From assembly GCA_945900455.1 (NCBI GenBank), contig CAMDJH010000038.1:1-33263 (forward strand): a DNA stretch of 33,263 bases, read 5' to 3'. The notes under the pieces were generated by a model. That model searched no databases. It worked only from the letters and a program-made list of their open reading frames with translations, and was not told where the DNA came from. This DNA comes from Akkermansia muciniphila (GTDB lineage Bacteria > Verrucomicrobiota > Verrucomicrobiia > Limisphaerales > UBA9464). Shown in pieces: positions 25,872-33,263 of this stretch. The position numbers were made by a program, and so were the translations under genes. How positions within the stretch are numbered: position 1 is the stretch's first letter; each line of letters opens with the position of its first letter.

Positions 25872-28382
25872 ATGAGGGCATTTCTGATGCTGGCCATCGG
25901 CTGGTTTGAGCTCGGGACTCTCCACGTGTCAGCGGCGGGAAATGAAGCCGTTCGCCCGGACCTAAAGCGGGTTCGCACTCACTGGGCTTTCCAACCGATT
26001 CCCGCCCTTCGACCGCCCAGGGTGAGCCAACCGGAGCGGGCGGCGACACCCGTCGACTCGTTCATCCTGGAAAAATTGGAACAGAGCGGTCTGCAACCCT
26101 CGCCCCCCGCCGACAAACGGACGCTGCTGCGGCGCGCCACGTTTGATCTCATCGGCCTGCCGCCGACTCCGGAGGAAGTGGATTCCTTTCTTGCCGACGA
26201 TTCGCCGAGCGCCTTCGCGCGCGTGGTGGATCGTCTGCTGGCGTCGCCCCATTACGGGGAGCGATGGGGTAGGCATTGGCTCGACGTGGCCCGTTATGCG
26301 GACAACAAGGGGTATGTGTTTTTTGAGGAGAAAACGTATCCGTGGGCTTGGACGTATCGCGACTACGTGGTTCGCGCCTTCAATGAGGATAAGCCTTTCG
26401 ACCGCTTCATACTGGAACAACTCGCCGCCGATCAACTGGATCTCCAGGGGGATCCCCGGGCATTGGCGGCTCTTGGATTTGTGACGGTTGGGGATCATTT
26501 TTCCAACAACCTCCATGACATCCTGGACGATCGGATCGATGTCACTTTTCGCGGACTGCTCGGCCTCACTGTCGGGTGCGCGCGGTGTCATGATCACAAG
26601 TTCGACCCCATCACCACGGCCGATTATTATGGGCTCTATGGTGTGTTTCGCAGCGCCAGCGAGCCCTTGGTGCCACCGGTGATCGAAGTCCGCGCACTAT
26701 CCGAGATTTCGGAGGGATTCGAAATTGAATTGATCGCCCGAGAGCGGCGGTTGCGCGATTTTGTGGAGCGGAAGCACCACGAGATCGTCAAAAGATCCCG
26801 CGCCCGGATCGCGGATTCACTGATGGCCGTTCATGCCCAACGCCGCCAGCCCGCGACCGAGAGTTTCATGCTGATTGCCGACCCCGATGACATCAATCCC
26901 GTGGTCATTTCCCGATGGCGCTCGTTGATCGAGCGAGCGAGCCCGACGGATCCCATCTGGGAGCCGTGGATTCGCTTTGCCGAACTGGATGACGCCGATT
27001 TCCCCGCAATGGCCGCAGGCGTTCACTCGACGTTGATGGATGCCGCCCGACCGCGGTTGAATCCGCGGGTGGCCGCCGCGTTTGCGACGTCGCCGCCGCA
27101 TGCCATGAAAGACGTGGCGGCTCGCTATGCCGTGATGCTCGATGCCGCCGAACAGCAATGGCAGGAAAACCGGACAAACCTCGTGCGGGGCACCGTCGCG
27201 TCCCTGGCGCGGTTGCCGGAGGCCGCGGACCAGGATTTGTGGCGTATTCTCCATGGTCCGGAGGCACCGCCCGACGTGCCGGCACAGCTGGACTGGGGCT
27301 TTCTTTCGTTGCTGCCGGACCGAGCCAGCCAGGGCGAATTCCAGAAATTGCTCACGAGCCTGGAGCAATGGCTGATGAATGCCCCGGAGGCTCCCGCGCG
27401 GGCGATGGTCTTGCAGGATACTCCGGTGGCCTATGAGCCGCGTATCTTTCTGCGCGGCAATCCCAATCGGCAGGGCGCGTCGGTGGCGCGCCGATTCCCG
27501 GGTTTCCTGGACCCGACCGGCCACGTCTTTCAACAGGGGAGCGGACGGCTCGAAATGGCCAGCGCTATCGTCAGCACCAATCAACCGCTGGCCGCCCGAG
27601 TGTTCGTGAACCGCATTTGGGGCCATCACTTCGGTGCCGGGCTGGTGACGACTCCGAGCGATTTCGGATTGCGCAGCGAGCCCCCGTCGCACGCCGCCCT
27701 ACTCGACTGGCTGTCCGGTGAGTTCATTCGCAACGGTTGGCGAGTGAAGTCCTTGCACCGGTTGATTTTGAACAGCGCGACCTATCAGCGGGCAAGCCAG
27801 AGGACCCCGAACGTTATGAGGCGGACAAACGGTGACGCTGCCGCCCTCCGCCCCGAGGACCGTGCGGTGACAGAGGACCCTGAGAATCGATTACTCTCTC
27901 GCATGAATCGCCGCCGGCATGATTTCGAAACCCAGCGGGACGCCTTTCTCTTCGTGGCGGGACTGCTAGACCCGAAGGCCGGCGGTGCGCCCACGGATGC
28001 TGCGGTGCCGCGACGCACGGTCTACACGTTTGTCAATCGCATGGACGTGCCTCCGGTGCGGACTACGTTCGACTTTCCGAGCCCCTCGACGAGTTGCCCG
28101 CAGCGGATGGATACAACGGTCGCGCCGCAGGCGCTCTATTTGATGAACAATGATTTCGTGGCCCAATGCGCGGCAGCCTTGGGGCGTCGTGGCGACGTCG
28201 CTGAACTGCCGTCGCTGCGCGAACGAATCGAGCGGCTCCACGCAGTGCTTTTTCTGCGGCCCGCGTCCACCTCCGACCACGCACGGGCGGCGGAGTTTCT
28301 TGGTGCGGCACCCGATGAACGAACCTGGAAACAGTATATCCAGGCGCTTTTGCTGACGAACGAGTTTGTATTCGTCGATTAG
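25872..28382 (+). CDS. DUF1549/DUF1553 domain-containing exported protein
   Basis: The 836-residue protein has a short signal-like start (MRAFLMLAIGWFELGTLHV, cut near SAAG), then HWAFQPIPALRPPRV and VDSFILEKLEQSGLQPSPPA, the opening of DUF1549, with RHWLDVARYADNKGY and GLTVGCARCHDHKFDPIT (a CxxCH-type pair, possibly haem- or metal-related). DUF1553 follows in the C-terminal third (NRIWGHHFGAGLVTTPSDFG, then APQALYLMNNDFV). No N-terminal cytochrome c (PSCyt1) or LamG domain is present. It precedes a DUF1501 gene by 8 bp, the standard pair of Planctomycetes and Verrucomicrobiota. Function is unproven. The true start could be the truncated PIN start at 25707, giving a fusion protein. Confidence 0.9.
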   Translation: MRAFLMLAIGWFELGTLHVSAAGNEAVRPDLKRVRTHWAFQPIPALRPPRVSQPERAATPVDSFILEKLEQSGLQPSPPADKRTLLRRATFDLIGLPPTPEEVDSFLADDSPSAFARVVDRLLASPHYGERWGRHWLDVARYADNKGYVFFEEKTYPWAWTYRDYVVRAFNEDKPFDRFILEQLAADQLDLQGDPRALAALGFVTVGDHFSNNLHDILDDRIDVTFRGLLGLTVGCARCHDHKFDPITTADYYGLYGVFRSASEPLVPPVIEVRALSEISEGFEIELIARERRLRDFVERKHHEIVKRSRARIADSLMAVHAQRRQPATESFMLIADPDDINPVVISRWRSLIERASPTDPIWEPWIRFAELDDADFPAMAAGVHSTLMDAARPRLNPRVAAAFATSPPHAMKDVAARYAVMLDAAEQQWQENRTNLVRGTVASLARLPEAADQDLWRILHGPEAPPDVPAQLDWGFLSLLPDRASQGEFQKLLTSLEQWLMNAPEAPARAMVLQDTPVAYEPRIFLRGNPNRQGASVARRFPGFLDPTGHVFQQGSGRLEMASAIVSTNQPLAARVFVNRIWGHHFGAGLVTTPSDFGLRSEPPSHAALLDWLSGEFIRNGWRVKSLHRLILNSATYQRASQRTPNVMRRTNGDAAALRPEDRAVTEDPENRLLSRMNRRRHDFETQRDAFLFVAGLLDPKAGGAPTDAAVPRRTVYTFVNRMDVPPVRTTFDFPSPSTSCPQRMDTTVAPQALYLMNNDFVAQCAAALGRRGDVAELPSLRERIERLHAVLFLRPASTSDHARAAEFLGAAPDERTWKQYIQALLLTNEFVFVD

Positions 28383-28390
28383 TTGATCCT

Positions 28391-29836
28391 ATGGAAACCC
28401 TTTCGACGAAAACACCGTTGAACGAAATTCTTTCACGGCGTCGGCTGCTCGCCCGCTGCGGGACCGGCTTCGGGTTGATGGCGCTCTCGTCGTTGCTCGA
28501 CGACAGCGGTTGGCTGGCGGATCGAGTTCAGGCGGGCGGGAATCCTGGGTTATCCCCACTCGATCCAAACGCGCCTCATTTTGCGCCGCGGGCACGACGA
28601 GTGGTGCACCTGTTCATGAATGGCGGACCGTCGCAGGTGGACACGTTCGATCCCAAGCCTGCGCTGGATCGTTATCACGGAAAACCGTTGCCACTGAATA
28701 ATCTTCGGACCGAGCGCAAGACGGGCGCGGCCATGCGATCGCCGTTCAAGTTTCAACGCTACGGCCAGTCCGGACTGGAGGTCAGCGAGTTGTTTGCGCG
28801 GACCGCCGCGTTGCACGCCGACGACCTGGCGGTGATCCGCTCGATGCAGGCCGAAGTGCCGAATCACGAGCCGTCGCTGATGCTCATGAACTGCGGCGAC
28901 TCGCGACTGCCGCGGCCCAGCATGGGCGCATGGATCACCTATGGACTGGGCAGCGAGAGCCGGAATCTGCCGGGGTTCATGGCGCTGTGCCCGGGTGGGT
29001 ATCCGATCGTTTCCACGCAGAACTGGCGCTCGGCGTTTCTGCCGGGTGCCTTCCAAGGCACCTACATTGATACCCAACATGTGGAGGTGGAGAAGCTCAT
29101 CGCGAACATCCACAACCGCCAGATGTCCGACGCCGAACAGCGAAGGCAACTGGATCTCGTGCGGGCTATCAACGAGGAGCACACGGCGCAGCGGGCACAC
29201 GATGGGCCTTTGGAAGCCCGCATCGCCGCTTTTGAACTGGCCTACCGGATGCAGGCCGAGGCCACGGATGCGTTTGACATCACTCGGGAACCCCAGGCGA
29301 TTCGCGAGGCCTACGGTAGCGGCACCCACGGCCGCCAGTTGCTGATCACTCGCCGCCTGATCGAGCGAGGCGTTCGCTTCGTACAGGTGTGGTCCGGTGC
29401 GGGCCAGCCTTGGGATAACCACGAAAACCTGGAGAAAGACCACCGCAAACTGGCCGGTGAATGGGACCAACCCATCGCGGCGTTTCTCGCTGATTTGAAG
29501 CAACGGGGCCTCTTCGACGAGACGCTTGTGTTGTGGAGCGGCGAGTTCGGTCGGACCCCCGTTGCCGAGTTACCCGCCCTCAACGGCCGTGACCATAATC
29601 ACTATGGCTTCAGTGTGTGGCTGGCCGGCGGCGGCGTGAAGGGCGGCACTGTGCATGGCGCCACCGACGAATTTGGTTTCCGGGCCGTGGAAAACCCGGT
29701 GCACGTCCACGACCTGCACGCAACGATCCTGCACCTGCTGGGACTGGATCACGAGCGTTTGACTTATCGCTACTCCGGACGGGATTTTCGTCTGACCGAC
29801 GTGGCGGGCAACGTGATCAAAGCCATCGTGGGGTAG
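28391..29836 (+). CDS. DUF1501 domain-containing exported protein
   Basis: The 481-residue protein has a Tat-like motif (SRRRLLARCGTGFGLMALSS), then VVHLFMNGGPSQVDTFDPKP, the DUF1501 opening. Later conserved segments include SGEFGRTPVAELPALNGRDH, with the His/Asp residues typical of the alkaline-phosphatase-like fold, and VHVHDLHATILHLLGLDHE at the end. It is the partner of the DUF1549/1553 gene 8 bp upstream. It is longer in the middle than the DUF1501 protein at 8742 and belongs to another subgroup, so the two are not recent copies. Confidence 0.92.
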   Translation: METLSTKTPLNEILSRRRLLARCGTGFGLMALSSLLDDSGWLADRVQAGGNPGLSPLDPNAPHFAPRARRVVHLFMNGGPSQVDTFDPKPALDRYHGKPLPLNNLRTERKTGAAMRSPFKFQRYGQSGLEVSELFARTAALHADDLAVIRSMQAEVPNHEPSLMLMNCGDSRLPRPSMGAWITYGLGSESRNLPGFMALCPGGYPIVSTQNWRSAFLPGAFQGTYIDTQHVEVEKLIANIHNRQMSDAEQRRQLDLVRAINEEHTAQRAHDGPLEARIAAFELAYRMQAEATDAFDITREPQAIREAYGSGTHGRQLLITRRLIERGVRFVQVWSGAGQPWDNHENLEKDHRKLAGEWDQPIAAFLADLKQRGLFDETLVLWSGEFGRTPVAELPALNGRDHNHYGFSVWLAGGGVKGGTVHGATDEFGFRAVENPVHVHDLHATILHLLGLDHERLTYRYSGRDFRLTDVAGNVIKAIVG

Positions 29837-29843
29837 CGCGGCA

Positions 29844-30488
29844 TTACGGCGGCAGATCAGAAAGGTTCGCACCCGTAACCACGATATATTCATCGTTGAA
29901 CAACTCGCGGGGCGTCCTCCGCTTTTTCTCGCTGGGGACAGGGGCCTCAGCCCGGGCGACGATAGCCAGATGAATCGCTCCGGATTCGAACAGGGTCCGA
30001 TAGCCAACCGAGGTTTTGGAAACGACGACGATTCTCTTGCCGTGCTGCTTGAGCTGGGCAAGGTCTTGTCCGCTGAAATCAGGCAACGACGCAAAAATAA
30101 CGACGCCACTTACTTGGGGGTTATTCTGAATCAACCGCAGGAGAACCTCCGCGGTGAAGGTTTGACCTTGACCCTCGCTCAATTGGGGATCGATCACCTT
30201 TTCAATTTTCGTCAGTGCGATGCCATTCTTCTTGAGAGTCGATTGGAACGCGCTCATCTGAACTTTCACCCAGGCCATGTTGTATTGGCCGAAGTCTTCG
30301 GCGATGACGGCGATGGAGCCACGATTGCCCAGCAACTTGGCGGTCTCCTCGGCGGTAACTGCACCGAGCGCCTGGTAAGGCCTCAAGTTGATTTTCGGTC
30401 CCCCCTGATACTCCGTGAACAGCAACCCTATCACGCCCGCGATCAGGGCTAGCAGAGCGATAATTGCGAGGATGCCGTTCTTGCCCAT
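29844..30488 (-). CDS. Membrane-anchored protein with periplasmic-binding-protein-like domain
   Basis: I do not recognise a named family. The 214-residue protein has one N-terminal membrane helix (ILAIIALLALIAGVIGLLF, residues 6-24) and then a soluble part. EETAKLLGNRGSIAVIAEDF, followed by MSAFQSTLKKNGIALTKIEKV and VSGVVIFASLPDF, shows the alternating strand-helix pattern of a sugar-binding/type 1 periplasmic binding protein lobe. The C-terminus is proline- and arginine-rich with no second helix. It lies 83 bp after the pseudopilin gene on the same strand, so the two may be co-transcribed. Function is unknown; export-system accessory or sensing roles are only guesses. Confidence 0.6.
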   Translation of the reverse strand: MGKNGILAIIALLALIAGVIGLLFTEYQGGPKINLRPYQALGAVTAEETAKLLGNRGSIAVIAEDFGQYNMAWVKVQMSAFQSTLKKNGIALTKIEKVIDPQLSEGQGQTFTAEVLLRLIQNNPQVSGVVIFASLPDFSGQDLAQLKQHGKRIVVVSKTSVGYRTLFESGAIHLAIVARAEAPVPSEKKRRTPRELFNDEYIVVTGANLSDLPP

Positions 30489-30571
30489 ACGCTACTGGCA
30501 GTCATCACGGATGACGGTACTCGTTGCCTGCGGACGTGAACTCACCCGGAAGAACGCTCATACGCTGGCGG

Positions 30572-31462
30572 TCACCACGTGCCCCGGTAGCCGGGACCTC
30601 CAGACCATGTCTCATAAGTACGCATCTGTAGGATTGGCTTCCAGCGCACCGAACCATCCAGGAAAGCAACGTTGCCGCCTTGCGCGCCATATGATTGCGG
30701 CGACGCGCCGCCGCTACCTTTGTTCCAGGGATTCCTAGCGCTCCCAACCCGGCCCCGGGCTCCGTGGGGTACCAGCGTGTAGCTGCCTTGTTCTGCGCTG
30801 GCATGGTTCAGGTCGGAGAAAAGCACGATTTCATTGGTGCTCACATCGGTCAGCCTTTGGGGTGAAAACCATTTGTTATTTGCTCCCCAGGGCATCTTGT
30901 GGCCGCCGTGGTAGTGGTAGCCAATCACATAGCCAAGACCGTACCGGGTTCGAGCGCTGGTGCCATCGGACCGGATCCCGTCCTTGGTTGGGACCTGGTC
31001 GTAGGGATATTCAAATGGCCATAGACTGGGACAATCGACGCATTTCACATTGGCTAACTTGGTGAAAGCGAGCCAGGTATTGGTCGGAATCCAAAAAATA
31101 TGGGAATCAGCCCCCGGGTCACGCACGCCGACGGGCAGCTTGTCCCCGGTATCATTGGCGTAAAGATGACAAGCCAAGCTCAATTGCTTCTGGTTATTCA
31201 CACAATACGTGCGCCGGCCGCGCTCCTTGGCGCCAGCAAGCGTCGGCAGCAGCATGGAGGCTAGGATCGCTATGATCGCGATCACGACCAACAATTCTAT
31301 GAGCGTGAATGCCGCAACGTGTCGCCGCTCTCCGTAAGGGGTGAGCGGTGAGCACAAGGCACTTTCGATCACCCGGGGCCGCTGTTCGGTCCGCGGAAGC
31401 GGGCCCAGTTTTTGCCCCCCAGCGGGCATGGGCGGTGGTCTCACAATTTGTTCCGGATTCAC
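30572..31462 (-). CDS. Prepilin-type (type II secretion pseudopilin) H-X9-DG-family protein
   Basis: The 296-residue protein has the prepilin cleavage and helix signature [20 protein letters not shown] (cut before F52), with A rather than the usual G at -1, which is common in these phyla. The C-terminal motif has LDGSVRW, but the His of H-X9-DG is replaced (G at the expected place). The leader of about 50 residues is long; an in-frame TTG at residue 36 gives a more usual leader of about 15. Assembly of such pseudopilins needs a type II-like secretion or pilus machine, absent in this window. A relative without its 5' half is at 10240-10498. Confidence 0.88.
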   Translation of the reverse strand: MNPEQIVRPPPMPAGGQKLGPLPRTEQRPRVIESALCSPLTPYGERRHVAAFTLIELLVVIAIIAILASMLLPTLAGAKERGRRTYCVNNQKQLSLACHLYANDTGDKLPVGVRDPGADSHIFWIPTNTWLAFTKLANVKCVDCPSLWPFEYPYDQVPTKDGIRSDGTSARTRYGLGYVIGYHYHGGHKMPWGANNKWFSPQRLTDVSTNEIVLFSDLNHASAEQGSYTLVPHGARGRVGSARNPWNKGSGGASPQSYGAQGGNVAFLDGSVRWKPILQMRTYETWSGGPGYRGTW

Positions 31463-31648
31463 CTACCAGCAGAGGATCCGTTTCTCGCTAAAGGAGCAAC
31501 GGATTTATTCGGTTATTCAGCGGATTGGTCGATCGGCTGCATTCGTCAGTTGGATGCTTCGGTTGCGCCGCACTCGCAACCGCACGAGCCTTCCACCCGC
31601 ACCCGTGTCAATCGGTCCGCCGAGGGTAGGCAGAGTTTTTTCGCAAGC

Positions 31649-33263
31649 TTACCTGGAACTGGCGGGGGTGCCGGGAGCCTTCGTGGCCCCATCGCCGTCG
31701 GCAATTAGTCGCGTTGCCGCGTCGTCTTCCGTTAGTGATTCCAATTCTCTCAGCAGGTGTTCGACTTCTTCCGCTCTCTCGGAGGCGGTCACCATTTCCT
31801 GAAGTAAAGTGCCGAGGGCGGCGATGGTCGGATTTTCGAAGAGCGCGCGTAAGGGAATCTCGATCGCCGAGCCGAGCCTGAATCCGGCTCGTGATGGAAA
31901 TCGCCTGCAGTGAATTGCCGCCCAGTGCGAAGAAATTATCATCGGTCCCGATGCCTTCGATGCCCAGCGCCTCCTGCCAGATTCCCACGAGGGTGTTCTC
32001 GAGCGCGCCTTCCGGTGCCCGGTGGCAGGTCTCCATTTCCGGCCTCTCGCTGCCCGGCTTCGGGAGCGCTCGGCGATCCAGTTTGCCGTTGGCATTGCGT
32101 GATAACCTGTCCAGGAACACAAATGCTGCCGGGAGCATGTAATCCGGCAATTTGCGCCCCAGATGCGAGCGCAATTCGCGCGGTGAGGGCGGATGCCCGT
32201 TCTGATGATTGAGCACCTCGTCGTAAACTTGGTATTCCCCGATCGACGGCCAGAATTCGGCCGGTTGCGACGCCCCGGTTGATGGCGGGGCCTGACTCGT
32301 GCCGCCGTGCGCGACGACATAGGCCACGAGGCGGGAATTCGTCCCGTTTTCCTGACGCATGACCACCGCGGCCTCAGCGAGCGCTGGATGCTCGCGCAAC
32401 ACCCCTTCAATTTCCCCCAATTCAATGCGATGGCCGCCAAGTTTTATTTGATCGTCCGTGCGTCCGATGATTTCCATTTTTCCGTCTTTGCGAACGCGTG
32501 CTCGATCGCCGGTGCGGTAGATCCTTTCTTCGCTGCCGTTGCCAAACGGATCTCGGACAAACTTCTGCCGGGTCAAATCAGGTTGGTTCAAGTAGCCGCG
32601 AGCTAAGCCGGGTCCGGCCACGCAAATCTCCCCGGGCGTTCCCACCGGGACCGGGCGCAATTTTTCGTCCAACAGGTATATTCTCGTGTCGGCAAGAACA
32701 TGCCCCATCCAGGCGGCATCGGAGTCGCCGGGAAGCAGCACCCGCCAGGTGACCTGCCCCCCGGTCTCGGTGATGGCGTAGGTGCTGATCGATGGGTAAC
32801 GAGGACTCCCTTTGGCGTTCCGGTGGAGCCAGAGGTATGAATGATGTAGAGAAGGTGATCCGGATTTCCTTGCGTCGGGGGATTTGTGTCGTCGGAGCAG
32901 GCCGACGGGGAGGAGAGAATCACATCCAGAGGCAACGGCAGGCATCCTTCGGGCAAGGCGGATGGGGGCGTTGCGGCTGATTCACAAATTACAAACTTCA
33001 AACCTGCGGATTGCAGTACGTCACGATTGCGTTGCAGGGGATGCCCTGGATCGAGGGGAACGTAGGCCCCTCCAGCCTTGAGAATGGCCAGGACAGATAC
33101 AATAAACCGATGGGATCTCTCCAGACAGATTCCCACCGGTGCCTCGGCGGTTACTCCGCAGTCCAGCAAATAGCGGGCAAGACTATTGGCCCGGGCGTTG
33201 ATTTGATTATACGAAAAGTCAACGCCCTCGTCGATTACGGCCACGGCGTCCGGGACGGTTGGC
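31649..33263 (-). pseudogene. Decayed NRPS terminal module (adenylation + carrier protein)
   Basis: The gene enters from beyond the window's right end and reads leftwards. Adenylation motifs appear in order: A1 region (FSYNQINARANSLARYL), A2 (LKAGGAYVPLDPGHP), A3 (HTSGSTGTPKGVLVTHR), A6 (GEICVAGPGLARGYLN), A7/A8 (YRTGDRARVRKDGKMEIIGR, GGHRIELGEIE), A10 (NANGKLDRR) and a carrier protein (DNFFALGGNSLQ, with the Ser for phosphopantetheine). Between A3 and the A5-like region about 130 residues, including A4 and the substrate pocket, are missing, and the frame changes there (about 32783-32797). A second frame change occurs near 31869-31885, after which EIPLRALFENPT continues in the new frame to the end. 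No thioesterase is present. The gene cannot make a normal enzyme. Confidence 0.82.

Overview
The window looks like a chromosomal segment of a Verrucomicrobiota bacterium, probably of the Pedosphaera/Limisphaerales kind. This is inference from gene content: DUF1549/DUF1553 and DUF1501 protein pairs, secreted PQQ-type beta-propellers, H-X9-DG pseudopilins, REP-associated (Y1/RAYT) transposase remnants and a GC-rich, REP-like hairpin cluster. No rRNA, tRNA or CRISPR array was seen.

Layout. 1-730: 3' end of a RAYT transposase gene and a decayed rve-type integrase fragment. 794-5075: tight forward housekeeping cluster of comF, accD, a GH57 alpha-glucan branching-type enzyme and ppk2, closed by a probable intrinsic terminator. 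5400-8360: two reverse-strand secreted PQQ-like beta-propellers. 8490-10151: an integrase fragment fused in frame to the upstream side of a DUF1501 gene. 10168-10498: a 67-bp dispersed repeat abutting a 5'-truncated pseudopilin gene. 10511-15051: reverse-strand cluster of a CBM9-like protein, a beta-galactosidase-like hydrolase and an exported class V aminotransferase-fold protein preceded by a tiny coupled ORF. 15432-16796: a graveyard holding the second repeat copy, a broken secreted-protein gene, the tail of an NCS1 permease, an integrase tail and a RAYT head. 16881-18128: MgtC/DUF4010 membrane protein. 18223-22856: four-gene MacA/MacB-like export operon (adaptor, ATPase, two permeases). 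22974-24428: gnd. 24488-24592: four consecutive hairpins. 24673-25865: one intact VapBC-like module and a second whose toxin gene is cut short. 25872-29836: DUF1549/DUF1553 plus DUF1501 pair. 29844-31462: reverse-strand pseudopilin and a membrane-anchored protein with a periplasmic-binding-protein-like look. 31649-33263: a decayed NRPS terminal module running off the window.

How the parts relate. The forward cluster at the left combines fatty-acid synthesis initiation (AccD), glycogen-type polymer branching (GH57) and polyphosphate use (PPK2), which suggests storage metabolism beside growth functions. The MacAB-like operon is a complete envelope export unit. The DUF1549/1553-DUF1501 pair, the propellers and the CBM9/hydrolase cluster fit a polysaccharide-degrading, envelope-rich lifestyle. 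The most informative feature of the window is how much broken DNA sits between intact operons: at least three fragments of one integrase family, two RAYT fragments, a repeat joined to truncated genes at two sites, a PIN toxin cut by a DUF1549 operon, and an NRPS adenylation domain with an internal deletion plus frame changes. I saw no clearly new defence or biosynthetic system. The best candidates for something undescribed are the 67-bp repeat that borders truncated genes, and the short ORF coupled to the exported aminotransferase.
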